Positions 42,501 to 49,730 of a stretch of 64,000 nucleotides of DNA are shown one piece after another. The notes below the pieces were generated by a model, which worked only from the letters and a program-made list of their open reading frames with translations, was not told where the DNA came from and searched no databases. The stretch is taken from positions 1 to 64,000 of the forward strand of contig JAXGGA010003942.1 of NCBI GenBank assembly GCA_038373865.1. The letters are read 5' to 3'. Origin of the DNA: Uloborus plumipes (Eukaryota > Arthropoda > Arachnida > Araneae > Uloboridae). The position numbers and the translations under genes are program-made. The number at the start of each line of letters is the position of its first letter. Position 1 is the first letter of the stretch.

Positions 42501-45277
42501 AAAAAAATATGGATTGTGAAAATGATGACTGTAGAGTCCGTAACAATGATTGGAATAAAAGTTTAGTTTTTAAAGAAAAATTCAATGTAGAGTCCGTAAC
42601 GGTTAAAATTGCATTTTCAATGTTCTGAGTGCAATTACAAACATAATATAAAGTGAACTATGAAAACTATGATATTCATATACTTTAGAATGTACTTTTT
42701 CAATATATATAAAAATTTTAAACTTTTAAAAAGTTTTGTTACGGACACCCCTATGTTACAAATACCGTGAAATGCCCCAGATACGACTTTTGCGCTCAGC
42801 ACGGCGGTATGCAGTTGAGAAAAAAAAAAAAAAGGTCATAACACAACACTGTCATTTAAATTTAAATTATAGCTAAAAATGATTAAAGACATGATAAATG
42901 ATAATAATGCAGAATCGTTGTCAAATGGTAAATGGAGAGCTTCCCATGTTTTTTCTCTACTAATAATAAAGCTGAAGGTGGTTCTGTCTGTCCTTCTTTC
43001 TTTCTTTCTTTCTGTCTGTCTGTCTGTTACGCGCGTAGCGCCAAAACCGTTCGGTCGATTTTCATGCCACTTGGCACAAAATTAGTTTGTAGCATGTAGT
43101 TTTGCACCTCGAAGCGATTTTTCGAACATTCCATTTCGTTCTTTTTCTATTCGAATTCTTAGAGGAAATTCGATAAAATAGGGAAGAAATATTCCATACA
43201 CATTTTCAAGTCCTATGTCATTCGAAAGCTTGAAATTTTCTGCACAAAATGACGTTTTTTCGAAGTTTCTACGATCATCAGGAGAGCTGTAACAATTGTT
43301 TTTAGAATCCCGAAATTCAAGGCTTACCTTCAGTAAAGCAAGCCAAACGATTCTAAAATGGCTTTGCTCGCGAATAAAATTTGTTTGAAAATAGAGATGA
43401 AATGAATTATTTTATCAACGGAAATCAACTTTTCATGTTGTTACCATGGTTACGTTTTTATTTCGTTCTTTTTCCCTTAATAATTTTAAAAATGTATTTG
43501 TTTTTGTAACAATCCAAACTCCAAGCCTTATTAAAATTAGTCAAATGAAATATTAAAAACCGTGATAAGATGGCACCTGTCAATCAAATGAGAAATCGAG
43601 TCCTTTCCTTAAAATACAGGATACCATTCTAAATTTATCGTCTGCAAAACATATTTTACTTCATTATTAATTTATTTCAATATAAATTGCAGCAAATGGC
43701 TTGAGTGAACGAATTTAGCTTTTAATTTATCGTTTGCTGGTTGATCTTTGTCGATGTTTATTGTTTTTATTATCATTGTGAAGAATAATGCACGAAATTT
43801 CTATGACTAATACTTAAAATTTTTAGGATCAGTTGAGTTTAAAAGAAAAAATTGCTCCAAATATACTTTTGCAATGTGATTATTTATTGTTGGACTGTAA
43901 TTTGCAGCAATAATTGCATTTAATAAATAATGAAAGACAATATTAAAAATTATTTTTTTGGCGACTTTTTTACAATTTGGCATTCAATTCTATTTCAGTA
44001 TATTTACTTCTATCTTATTGCGATATTGCAACGTTCTTTCTAAAGTACGTCATTTTGGAAAATGTATTATTTTGTTTTTGAAGTTAGGAAAGAAAACTTT
44101 CTTCTTCTTTTAAACTTTGGTAAGATTTCTGTTGGTTTCTGTGAGCAACAAAAATTTTCTTATTTTTTCTTTTGGCTTATTTTTGTGCACCTATCTTTGG
44201 TGTTGCATTCGAATGTCCCCAAGGGGGTGATTTACCCCTTTTATGGGGTAATCAGGGCTTTCAATGCAGACCAAAGTGATATGAATTGGCGCGACCACTT
44301 GGCGATATCTCGCCAAGCTTTTGGTCACCAAGTGTTTGACGCCAATTTGGCGACATATCGCCAAGTTGGCAATAAATTTAGCGAAAAAAAAAATTTTTTG
44401 GGTTCAATTTGGCGATGTTTTGCGAAAAATCTACTGAATGATGTTAAAATCGGCGATATTTAGGAGATTAATCATTGTAAAACATTTTTTTGCATTGTTT
44501 CGTGGCAAACTAGGGATGCAAATGTTTGAATTGTTATCTTACTCACTTCAAGCACTATTTTAGCACTTAAGGCATCTACTAAGAAATTTACACGTAAAAG
44601 GAAGTAGTGTAGGGTCCATACCAAATTTTTATATCATACTTTGAAGGAATTATAGTTGAATTATAACTAAAATAGAGTATTTTTTTCTGCTATATCATTT
44701 CTTTACAAATGAACTTTTAATTTTATACCACGGGCAAAGCCGTGCGGGTACCGCTAGTTTAACATAAAAGTCAATTGTTTGGTCAGCCTCCACTGCTAAA
44801 CATACTTTACGTGAAAATGTAATTTTTTACTTTTTAGTTCATATAACTACACTGCAAAAAATGAACTTATAATGCAAAAACACTGCAAAAAATGAACTTA
44901 TAATGCAAAAACACTGCAAAAAATGAACTTCCAATTTAAAACTGTAAAATGCACAGTAAAAAACTGTAAAACTAGCAATTTTAGTTAATGCCAAAAAATT
45001 TAACTGTAATTTACTGTAAAAAAACAGTATAATACTTGCAGCAGAGGATCCAATTTAAAAGTGAAAAATGCACGGCTATAAATTGTAAAATTAGCAATTT
45101 TACTGTTTATTACTGTAAAATTAGCTGTACTATACTGTAAAAACTGCATTCATTTTCTGCAGTGTACAAAAGCATGTCTTTTTTAGTTTTTTAAACCATT
45201 AATTTCTTGCTACAAATTTGGAAAATTGAAACCAATAATTTCATCCAGAAAGAGATACTCACAAACGTGGCGTTCAT
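18321..45277 (-). CDS. Spaetzle-like Toll/neurotrophin-type ligand (five coding exons)
   Basis: Exons on the - strand: 45277-45263, 39652-39294, 36300-36214, 27760-27610 and 18539-18321. The total is 831 nt, 276 aa plus stop. Residues 1-20 are a signal peptide (MNATF from exon 1 joins VLLLSSLLMGTSF in exon 2). Residues ~21-150 form a proline/arginine-rich prodomain. The C-terminal knot runs from Cys163 to Cys262. Family marks are NVKGELRYIV, the CRSHPDDVC spacing, the HTLLAWDP segment and the final CCCNCHH, which match the Spaetzle CC-x-C end. Spaetzle proteins are secreted as proforms, cut by proteases, and bind Toll receptors in immunity, patterning or neurotrophic signalling. There are ten Cys in the knot region, more than the classic seven, so the exact paralogue is unclear. 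The introns are swollen by transposons. Confidence 0.88.
18709..19213. mobile_element. hAT MITE with AT-rich palindromic core
   Basis: The ends CAGGGGTGTCCA and GTGGGCGCCCCTG are flanked by identical 8-bp duplications GTGGCGGT (18701-18708, 19214-19221). The core is long runs of ATTTATTTAAAT on one side and AAATAAATAA on the other, which can fold back. It lies in intron 4 of the Spaetzle-like gene, about 170 bp before exon 5. Confidence 0.85.
19480..20045. other. Intron 4 sequence, nothing recognised
   Basis: Unremarkable AT-rich intron with no exon-like frame on either strand and no defined repeat. Confidence 0.35.
20050..20575. mobile_element. TTAA-flanked MITE (piggyBac-like)
   Basis: TTAA/CCCATTTATGTCC at the left and GGGTATAAATGGG/TTAA at the right are inverted repeats with the TTAA target. 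Length is 526 bp, with no coding capacity. CCCATTTAT ends with TTAA are typical of piggyBac-type elements. Confidence 0.75.
20840..21113. mobile_element. hAT MITE (CAGGGGCGGAT family)
   Basis: The ends CAGGGGCGGATACAAG and CTGGATCCGCCCTTG are flanked by the 8-bp duplication AAACTGAA on both sides (20832-20839, 21114-21121). 274 bp, non-coding. A related right end occurs at about 28590-28605. Confidence 0.85.
21122..21780. other. Intron 4 sequence, nothing recognised
   Basis: AT-rich with a few G/C runs (for example CCCCTCCCCCCATCACCC near 21490) that suggest further MITE fragments. No termini or exon identified. Confidence 0.3.
21790..22250. mobile_element. hAT-like MITE (CAGGGCCGCCG family)
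   Basis: CAGGGCCGCCG and CGGCGGCCCTG bound a 461-bp segment with long G runs and poly-T. The flanking octamers CTGCCCTG and CATCCCTG agree at six of eight positions, compatible with a decayed hAT target duplication. Confidence 0.65.
22251..22908. other. Intron 4 sequence with short microsatellites
   Basis: No exon is seen. ACACACACATACATACACAC near 22803 and (TAG)n near 22896-22910 are simple repeats; the latter is where a hAT element inserted. Confidence 0.35.
23138..25657. mobile_element. Foldback element inside the hAT MITE
   Basis: The ends TAGTCTAG and CTAGACTA are flanked by AATA (23134-23137 and 25658-25661). The arms of about 250 bp (23138-23391 and about 25395-25657) are reverse complements, with shared text such as ACCAGGTG, CTTCCTGTACCT and AAATTGGC motifs. 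The right arm continues into a second palindrome around GACAAACTTTGAAGTTCAAT. Confidence 0.7.
23392..25245 (+). mobile_element. Helentron/HINE-like element, family B copy 2
   Basis: It matches 11865-13480 in the same orientation. The 15-bp sub-terminal repeats are exact (23399-23413 and 25202-25216), followed by the hairpin AGTTCTtgacAGAACT (25222-25237). The internal array has six units of about 150 bp, starting near 23621, 23769, 23913, 24065, 24213 and 24356, against four in copy 1. It is inserted at the poly-T edge of the foldback arm, apparently with loss of a short piece of that arm. Confidence 0.7.
25887..26845. other. Intron 4 sequence, nothing recognised
   Basis: AT-rich with homopolymers. 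No exon-like frame with splice sites, and no defined element. Confidence 0.3.
26847..27404. mobile_element. pogo/Tigger-type MITE
   Basis: The ends CAGTGAACTCTCACTTATAC and GTATAAGTGAGAGTTCACTG are perfect inverted repeats flanked by TA. 558 bp. Sub-terminal GGCGCATAAGTGA motifs repeat inside both ends. It lies about 200 bp from exon 4 of the Spaetzle-like gene. Confidence 0.85.
27610..27760 (-). CDS. Spaetzle-like gene, exon 4
   Basis: The exon begins after CGAATTTCTCCACAG. Its first base completes a valine codon, and it then codes residues 155-204, including Cys163, Cys196 and Cys202 and the NVKGELRYIV strand. In-frame joining to exon 5 needs the donor GTAGTT (27609 downwards). A better-looking GTCAGT four bases earlier would break the frame. 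Confidence 0.85.
27761..28300. other. Intron 3 sequence, nothing recognised
   Basis: AT-rich. A + strand frame of 92 codons at 27763-28041 overlaps the splice acceptor and has no splice context or family features; I treat it as chance. Confidence 0.35.
28320..28605. repeat. Fragment of the CAGGGGCGGAT hAT MITE family
   Basis: The right end TTGTATCCGCCCCTG (about 28591-28605) is the complement of the left end of the element at 20840. The interior contains matching pieces of CGGTCTTCAATTTCG. The left end is lost in G and C homopolymers near 28320-28370. Confidence 0.5.
28606..29420. other. Intron 3 sequence, nothing recognised
   Basis: AT-rich, no exon or repeat boundaries seen. Confidence 0.3.
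29429..31258. mobile_element. hAT MITE hosting a HINE-like element
   Basis: The ends CAAGGGCGTAACTAG and CTGGCTACGTCCTTG are flanked by identical TGCAATGT duplications (29421-29428, 31259-31266). Sub-terminal GGTCACTGTGACCTCC palindromes occur near both ends. The 1087-bp HINE-like element sits inside, so the hAT itself is about 740 bp. Confidence 0.85.
29657..30743 (+). mobile_element. Helentron/HINE-like element, family A copy 1
   Basis: The sub-terminal repeat ACTTTCTTCTATATCTA (29657-29673) is mirrored exactly at 30704-30720. The 3' end then has a hairpin TCGTGacggcCACGA (30722-30736) and ends CAGCTAG. Inside are a (TGTC)n/(TG)n microsatellite and a tandem array with period about 144 bp, anchored at AAGGGGGGTGGAGCAATC near 29958, 30101 and 30245. 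Asymmetric sub-terminal repeats plus a 3' hairpin fit Helentron-type rolling-circle elements. No helicase is encoded. Confidence 0.7.
31404..32718 (+). mobile_element. mariner transposon, inactivated
   Basis: The inverted ends begin CGAGGTGTGTTCAAAA on both sides and continue for about 31 bp with one mismatch (31404-31434; 32688-32718). The 1.3-kb length is normal for mariner. The flanking TA duplication is not evident, so the ends or flanks have decayed. Confidence 0.9.
31611..32663 (+). pseudogene. mariner transposase pseudogene
   Basis: The N-terminal helix-turn-helix half is open from about 31611 to 32021 (motifs VYEWYKRFQDGREDVEDD and a second HTH). After 32021 the frame breaks repeatedly. 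A GDE(T) catalytic block remains near 32067. HHDNAPAHTS is at 32341-32370 and SPDMAPCDFFLF at about 32431-32462. The spacing between the last two aspartates is D34D, the mariner signature. An in-frame TAG follows the FFLF block. Multiple stops and shifts mean no active enzyme. Confidence 0.9.
34026..34894. mobile_element. TA-flanked MITE nested in the 3.3-kb hAT
   Basis: TGGGTTATTCCAGCCAAAAT at the left pairs with ATTTTCGCTGAAATGACCGA at the right, allowing a few mismatches. Both share ATGGTACAAATCA just inside. TA lies on both sides. The interior has repeated ACAGAGTGGAC motifs. It is related at the ends to the element at 14789. Confidence 0.55.
35033..35210. mobile_element. Small pogo-like MITE in the 3.3-kb hAT
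   Basis: CAGTCAAGTCTCAATAGCTC at the left and GAGTTATCGAAACTCGATTG at the right are imperfect inverted ends of pogo type. The interior has AGAGTTATTGATAGTTCGAG. Borders are approximate. Confidence 0.4.
36214..36300 (-). CDS. Spaetzle-like gene, exon 3
   Basis: This 87-nt exon lies between ATTTTTTACAG and GTAAGT. With phase 2 at both ends it codes 29 residues (125-153 plus the shared codon 154) linking prodomain and knot, including LPRGSSG. Both other frames are ruled out by the joins. Because it is symmetric, skipping it would keep the frame. The donor lies 8 bp from a transposon target duplication. Confidence 0.75.
36600..36800 (-). repeat. tRNA-derived SINE
   Basis: On the - strand an A box TGGCTTTGTGG (36778-36788) and a B box GGTTCGATACC (36744-36754) are spaced like an internal RNA polymerase III promoter. 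They are followed by a non-tRNA body ending near GGACTGTTG. The tRNA fold is not complete enough for a functional tRNA. Confidence 0.6.
37153..37874. mobile_element. hAT MITE (CAGTGGCGTAGGAAC family)
   Basis: CAGTGGCGTAGGAAC and GGTTCCTACGCCTCTG are inverted ends. The flanking octamers ATTGATTA and CTTGATTA match at seven of eight positions. 722 bp with GGGGGAGCTCGAGCTCCCCC near the right end. It lies in intron 2. Confidence 0.8.
37930..38210. repeat. Possible MITE (TAGTGGCGCAC end)
   Basis: TAGTGGCGCACAAAGG near 37938 and GTGCGTGTACCACTA near 38208 look like decayed inverted ends. They surround GGGAGGGGCTAAG and its counterpart GGCTTAAGCCCC. No target duplication is clear. Confidence 0.35.
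38489..39219. mobile_element. TA-flanked foldback MITE hosting CRE repeat copy C
   Basis: The arms of roughly 200-250 bp are inverted copies (CGTAGGGGTGCTGAAAAG at the left, CTTTTCAGAATCCCCTCG at the right). Shared inner text includes TAGCTATTT, AAGATAAGATGGCAGAGGC and AAGCAAGTTTCAC. TA is at both borders. The loop carries a complete CRE-bearing repeat. Confidence 0.7.
38766..38942 (-). repeat. CRE-bearing short repeat, copy C
   Basis: This is the reverse complement of copies A and B, with TGACGTCACTACGGGCGGAG near 38797. The reversed order GC box, CCAAT and TGACG half-sites is conserved. It sits 0.35 kb from exon 2 of the Spaetzle-like gene, in intron 2. Confidence 0.65.
39294..39652 (-). 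CDS. Spaetzle-like gene, exon 2 (signal peptide core and prodomain)
   Basis: The exon starts after CTTCCCGCCTTTTTCCAG with VLLLSSLLMGTSF, the hydrophobic core of the signal peptide, and codes to residue 124 plus two bases. It ends at the donor GTGAGT (39293 downwards). It is GC-rich, acidic and proline/arginine-rich (RPPRRRPQVPQP). Three cysteines lie in the prodomain, two of them in ECQVRFGLHYSSC. Confidence 0.88.
40093..41475 (+). mobile_element. Helitron-like element split by a foldback MITE
   Basis: The left end has a palindrome like family A (ACTTTCTTTTACGTAGTAAA) followed by GGAAGTATTGTG. After the nested element it has a (TATG)n microsatellite and CGCATAGCTCAAAAAC, a typical Helitron/HINE block. 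From 41057 to about 41470 it shares ~420 bp with the Helitron at 42956 (there 44188-44628). The right end is not resolved. Confidence 0.45.
40326..40962. mobile_element. Foldback MITE with ~300-bp inverted arms and 8-bp TSD
   Basis: TAGGGTGGGGCGAAAA and its counterpart ending CACCCCACCCTA begin arms that pair over about 295 bp (40326-40620 with 40665-40962). The 8-bp duplication ATGCACGT is exact (40318-40325, 40963-40970). Octamer duplications and TAGGG ends suggest hAT-type mobilisation. The arms include CTTCAGGGGGCGCTGCGATC. Confidence 0.85.
41480..42180. other. Intron 1 sequence, nothing recognised
   Basis: AT-rich with a moderately GC-richer piece (41735-41960, ACGCTGGCGC, GCGCAGCTGTG). 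No exon-like frame or element termini. Confidence 0.3.
42184..42779. mobile_element. Foldback MITE with ~215-bp arms
   Basis: TGGGGCATTTCACGGTATTT and AAATACCGTGAAATGCCCCA start near-perfect inverted arms (42184-42397 and 42562-42779). Shared blocks are TAGGGGTGTCCGTAAC and GTAGAGTCCGTAAC. I see no convincing target duplication, so the superfamily is open. Confidence 0.8.
42956..44757 (+). mobile_element. Non-autonomous Helitron, 1.8 kb
   Basis: The 5' end is TCTACTAATAATAAAGCTGA, with a (TCTG)n/(CTTT)n tract and the standard GTTCGGTCGATTTTCATGCC block. The 3' end has a hairpin CACGGgcaaagCCGTG (44729-44744) nine bases before the terminal CTAG (44754-44757), followed by T. These are the canonical Helitron marks. 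No Rep-helicase frame is present. Confidence 0.85.
44850..45164. mobile_element. TA-flanked MITE with 31-bp tandem repeats
   Basis: CACTGCAAAAAATGAA and TTCATTTTCTGCAGTG are inverted ends between TA dinucleotides. Just inside the left end a 31-bp unit that begins with the terminal sequence (CACTGCAAAAAATGAACTTA) is repeated almost three times. It lies about 100 bp from the Spaetzle-like start exon, in intron 1. Confidence 0.75.
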
Positions 45278-45355
45278 GCTGGGTCCGTCCTCTGGTGTGC
45301 TTGATTACGGAAATTCCGAACAGATTTTAACCACATTCTCAATGGAACGTTCCCA
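45263..45355 (-). CDS. Spaetzle-like gene, start exon
   Basis: ATG at 45277-45275 followed by AAC GCC ACG TTT and the donor GTGAGT (45262 downwards) gives MNATF, which fuses to the hydrophobic core in exon 2. An in-frame TAA lies 24 bp upstream of the ATG, so this is the true start. The probable exon 5' border is 45355, after the acceptor CTTTTGTTCTGCAG, leaving 78 nt of 5'UTR. Confidence 0.75.
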
Positions 45356-45652
45356 CTGCAGAACAAAAGCGCCCTTCCAATTAAAAAAAATCGAGGGTGC
45401 GGACTGTCAACAGATGAGCAAGCACTGAACGGAATTAACCTCAAAACCCGAATAATGGACATTGGAATGAGAATGTAGGATCGAACGGAAATTTTCGCTT
45501 TCCATTGTTGCCATTACGAACAAGGACAATCCTTATTAGAATGTGATTAATTTTGCGAGGAATCCCCGCCAAAAAAAAAAAAAAAAGGTGAACACGGAAA
45601 ACGAAAGTGATTCCGCATTTTGTTGACAGTTACTTGGAGAAACTGTCCAGAA

Positions 45653-45826
45653 CAAGGGCTGATCCAGCTTCTAATTTAGGAGGGGGTCATTTCGTAAAGA
45701 GAGGGTGTCAAAGTATAATTTTTAGGCTAAAACTGGGGTATTTGGTGAACGGAGTTTAGTTTTAGGCTACATTTGGTCTTTTAAGGGTAGGATCATGTCC
45801 CCCCCCCCCTTCTGGATCCACGCTTG
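45653..45826. mobile_element. Short hAT MITE
   Basis: The ends CAAGGGCTGATCCAG and CTGGATCCACGCTTG have exact 8-bp duplications GTCCAGAA (45645-45652, 45827-45834). 174 bp with G and C runs next to each end. Confidence 0.85.
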
Positions 45827-45895
45827 GTCCAGAACTCCTAACTTGCCGAACTCCTCCTGACGGAACTCCTAACTTGAGCAGTTTAATAAGAGACC

Positions 45896-46125
45896 AGGGA
45901 TGCCCCGAAATGGAATTTTTAGGAGGGGGGGGGGGGGTGATTCTCAATTTGCCGAATAGAGCACCAAATTTTGACACACACAAATACATCTAATGAAAAG
46001 GGACTTTTTATTCCGGCTTTTAAAAATTGCAGTTGTGTCCCAAGTTTTTTGAATTGGCAGGCAAAATTTGCCGAATAAATAAATTATTGGACGGTCACAG
46101 CGACCTCCCATCGGGGTGCCCTGAT
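45896..46125. repeat. Probable decayed hAT MITE
   Basis: CAGGGATGCCCCGAAATGG near 45896 and CATCGGGGTGCCCTG ending near 46125 resemble inverted ends, with long G and C runs near the left end. The flanking octamers do not match well. Confidence 0.4.
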
Positions 46126-46353
46126 GCACGCATACATACATCGAATGAAAAAGGGCATTCGAGCATTTAAAAATTGTAATCTTGCAATTATGTCTTCAAA
46201 TTTTCCGAATCGTTAGACATTTTTTTTCCGAATTAGGAATTTTTTGAGAAGTCACACCTCCCGTGACCCCCCATTAAGGCTGTCTTCAAAATACGTTATC
46301 TTTATCTCTCCTTGATCAGAGAAAAGAGACAGTGTAATTTCAAAACAACTCAC

Positions 46354-46427
46354 CGGTTATTAGTATCATTTGCATTTCTGTGTTGAATGTTTCTTATTTC
46401 TCTCATGGTGACGGGTAAACGTTCAAT
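46354..46427 (-). other. Candidate upstream exon (5'UTR?) of the Spaetzle-like gene
   Basis: A 74-nt segment lies between a long pyrimidine acceptor (TTTTTTTTTCTTTGACAG) and the donor GTGAGT on the - strand, 1 kb upstream of the start exon. One frame is open throughout, but the downstream exon has an in-frame stop before its ATG, so this exon would be untranslated if joined there. Confidence 0.45.
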
Positions 46428-46429
46428 CT

Positions 46430-48965
46430 GTCAAAGAAAAAAAAAGAAGAAAAAAGAAATATGTGTAAAGGTAAACTGAATTTTATGCGAAATAGAAACT
46501 TTTTTTGCACGAAGTAATCAAGTGGCTGCAATCTTGATTGTGAAAACTTTTGTAAAAAACTAAGTGTGGGTGCCACTTGCATCCCTCTGGCTTTTGGAAG
46601 AAAACCTTTTTTTTTGTAATTTTTTAGTACAAAAAAATTTTGTGCTTTTCTTCGCTAAGATATATCTTTTTGCTCATTTTTTTAAGTGAAAAAAATTTTT
46701 TTTGCCCAATTTTAGTAAAATTTTTGTTTTTAGTTCGGGTGTGCCCCCTGCGTGTGATTTCTGTCGTCGCCCATGAATTCAAGTTCATGTTCTTAAATAA
46801 TGTGCTCTCTTGCAATGTTTTATTTCTTATCCCCGTTCTTCTCAATCCTTTATTTTCAGATGATCATTTTCCGACACTTTCTCCCTTTAAGCTACAGTAC
46901 TCTCCCAAAATCAAAATAAAATAGTAGTGCCCTTGTCAACTAAAATATAAAAGCGCGCGATAGCGAAATATAGAAAATCTTTCTTCCTCAGCAATTTAAT
47001 CTTCTAAAATTTGATTTGTCTTGCTTTGTGGTTATCACCTATTCATGTTTCAAAAAATTCTACTGGACTGAAATATTCCTAAAATTCCTAATTTATTAAA
47101 AACTATCCTGAACTGCCTCGATATATTAACATCTGTCTTAATTATCTTTTATTTCTATTACTGAATTTTTAAATAAAAAGAGCGAGTTCTGTTTTGCATT
47201 TGCCTTCGTTTAAGAGAATAAGACGCTAAAATTTTAATTTAATACCCTCTTCCATATTGTGCATTTTATTTAAAACATTTAAGAATTAAATTTCTGTACT
47301 AAAATACTTTCGGCCATCTTACGAATGGTCGTTTCTCACTATTCACTTCTTTTTTTTAAATAAATCACATAACATGTGTCGAATTCTTTTTTAAAAGAAT
47401 GTTTAGCCACCTTCACTTTTCTAATTTCAAAATTAACCCCCCAATCAATCGAAAAAAGTTTGTTTTGAACGCTTCACGATAATACACGTGATATCGTGTA
47501 TGAAGAAAGAAGAATCAACTTTATAATTATGCGTTTTATATTTTTCTCAACTTGTTATAACAAAAAAAAATAAATAAAAAAAAAAATAAAAATAAAACTA
47601 TGAATTGGAAGGAAGAAATATACTAAACTGCTATGGTCATTCGTCCCGATTGTTAGGTCATGTTCTGATTTTTTTTTTTTTTTTAGGTGTATTGAAAAGA
47701 GGTTATTAAAAAATAACTGCGCTGAAATCCAATAATATATCTTACTTTTGCAAAAAAAAAAAAAAAACAGCTTTATTCCCCCTCACTTAGGTTACCAGCC
47801 GTCTATTGTACTGATTTTGCAGTGGAATAAAAAAAAAAAAAAAAAACCCGTTTGGCTTTCAATATTCAAAATGGTCAAGATAATGGGATTTAATTTCTTA
47901 CAATCGAACAGCGTTAGTTCGAGCTCTTAAAACGAATTTCATTTCCGACCTGCTTTCTATCGTTTGTCGGATAATAGGAACGACGGTTAAAACTAAGTGA
48001 TTTTAAAGGTCCCCCTTGGGATTCGTTCTAACGAGATTCGACTGTATCGTCTAAGAGAAACATAATTGACCGGACAGTTTTTTAAAAACATAACTCTTTT
48101 GCTTGCCTTCATAGGCTGAGTAGCAAATATCGTGTTATGCGTTTTCGTTATTTTTGTCACTCCTTTCCGAACACAATAGTTTAAGCAAGTGCTCTCAATT
48201 TCAGGGTGAATGAGCGACTTGTTGCAATTTAAAAAATGTAAAACTGTTAAAAAGGGACTTCAAATACAAAGCCCAAATTCTTACCCATGCAAAGTAAACA
48301 AACCGAAAACAGGGTGGAAGCTATTTCCGGATTCAGAAGCTCGTATGTAGGGAAGTGCGTCCTACAAAACTGAGCGCTGACACTCTTCGCAGCGATTAGG
48401 CTTTGGGAGTTTCAATGCTGACTGCAGATAACATTCTCTTTCTAACTTGAATTATATACATTTAAGAAATACTCACATAAATAAAAAGCAAGACCCTCTT
48501 TCATAACTTGGCAGACGCCAAAATTTGATAAATCAGGTTTCTTTTATATTAAACTTTTTTTTTTTTTTTTCCATTTTTAAATGTCGTTTTGATTAATTAC
48601 CAAGAATGATTAAATGATTCAAAAACTCTAGATAAGCTTTTTGACTCCTTGTTCTCTTGAACGGACTCTCTGTTCTGAATTCCTTGCTTAAATCATTGCA
48701 AAAATACTCTTGAAAAAGCGTATTTGGCAAACAGAACTGAAGAAACAAAAAATACTTTTCAGACAGATCTCTTCAAAACATGGATAAATAAGGTGAAAAT
48801 CTTTTATTCAAGCAGGGATTCGTTGACAGGTCCACGGAGACCCCCCAAGAGTTAACGCCAGTCTCCAAGGGTCCTTGTCAATGAAAGACAAAATGGGTGG
48901 GGGTGCGGGGGGGACAAACCTGAATCCCATTTCAGCAAGTTATGATTAACGTTTTGGCAATTCCA
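46430..48965. other. Upstream flank of the Spaetzle-like gene; no element defined
   Basis: AT-rich with many poly-A/T runs. The promoter of the Spaetzle-like gene may lie here, but I cannot place a start site. No exon with both splice sites was found. Confidence 0.3.
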
Positions 48966-48969
48966 AATA

Positions 48970-49097
48970 CTGTCGTCCCCGCTTAATCGGGTAACGGATA
49001 AACGAACACCCTGGAACCGTGTCATAGACGCAATGATGAAGATCCCCGCTTAAATAAATACCCCGGTTAATCAAATGGTATTTCTTGGAACCAACAG
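48970..49097. mobile_element. TA-flanked MITE (CTGTCGTCCCC family)
   Basis: CTGTCGTCCCCGCTTAATCG begins the element and CTTGGAACCAACAG ends it, with TA on both sides. The same body occurs nested at 15769-15919. Confidence 0.6.
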
Positions 49098-49529
49098 TAT
49101 TTGTTTTCTAATGTTAACTATGTGGTAACGCATATTAGGAAGCATTCCGTGTAAACAAACTGTCTTAAAATATTTCTGTCAATTTCAGTTTTATAAACTG
49201 AAAAGATCCAATCCCATAATCTGGAATTTTATTACTTTTTTTTATCATGTCAGTTATAGGTGAGAAAAAAAAAAGGTACCCGAAATTTGGTGTTTTTACC
49301 CTAGCTTCTTTTTGTACAAGTCATTAAAAAAAAAAAAAAAAAAAAAATCAGTGGTCCTCTACTTTGCCCATCTTACTTTACGACAGCGATTCCCTAACTT
49401 TTTAAGATTAATTTTCACTTCAAAGAACCCTAATATTGTTTGTAACTAACAGACAAAATGCTAATGATCTAGCAGTCAAATGTTAAAGATAAAAAATGAT
49501 CATCATTCGATTTCTTGCTTCTATACAGA

Positions 49530-49730
49530 AAAAACTATTGCTTATGTAAAAATATCCGTATTTTGACAGATTAGTAAGTTTCAAGGTGTGCTAAACTTAT
49601 TTTGACCATTTTTGGAAATTATTTGTCGGTCTGCTTGTGTTTGACGAATTTTTTGTGGGTGTTAACTAAAAAATGAAATGTATGGAATCAAACAAATTTT
49701 GGCTCACAGGTGCCTAATAAAATTTCTGAA
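49530..49730 (+). repeat. Decayed relic of HINE family A
   Basis: The order CCGTATTTTGACAGATT, TTTCAAGGTGTGCT, TTTTGACCATTTTTGGAAAT, a GTCGGTCTG remnant and AATCAAACAAATTTTGG follows the 5' part of the element at 29657. It is strongly diverged and lacks its ends. Confidence 0.55.

Noticed and set aside
44850..44940. Regular repeats considered as CRISPR-like
   Set aside because: Repeats are contiguous 31-bp tandems without unique spacers, inside a MITE, in a eukaryotic genome.
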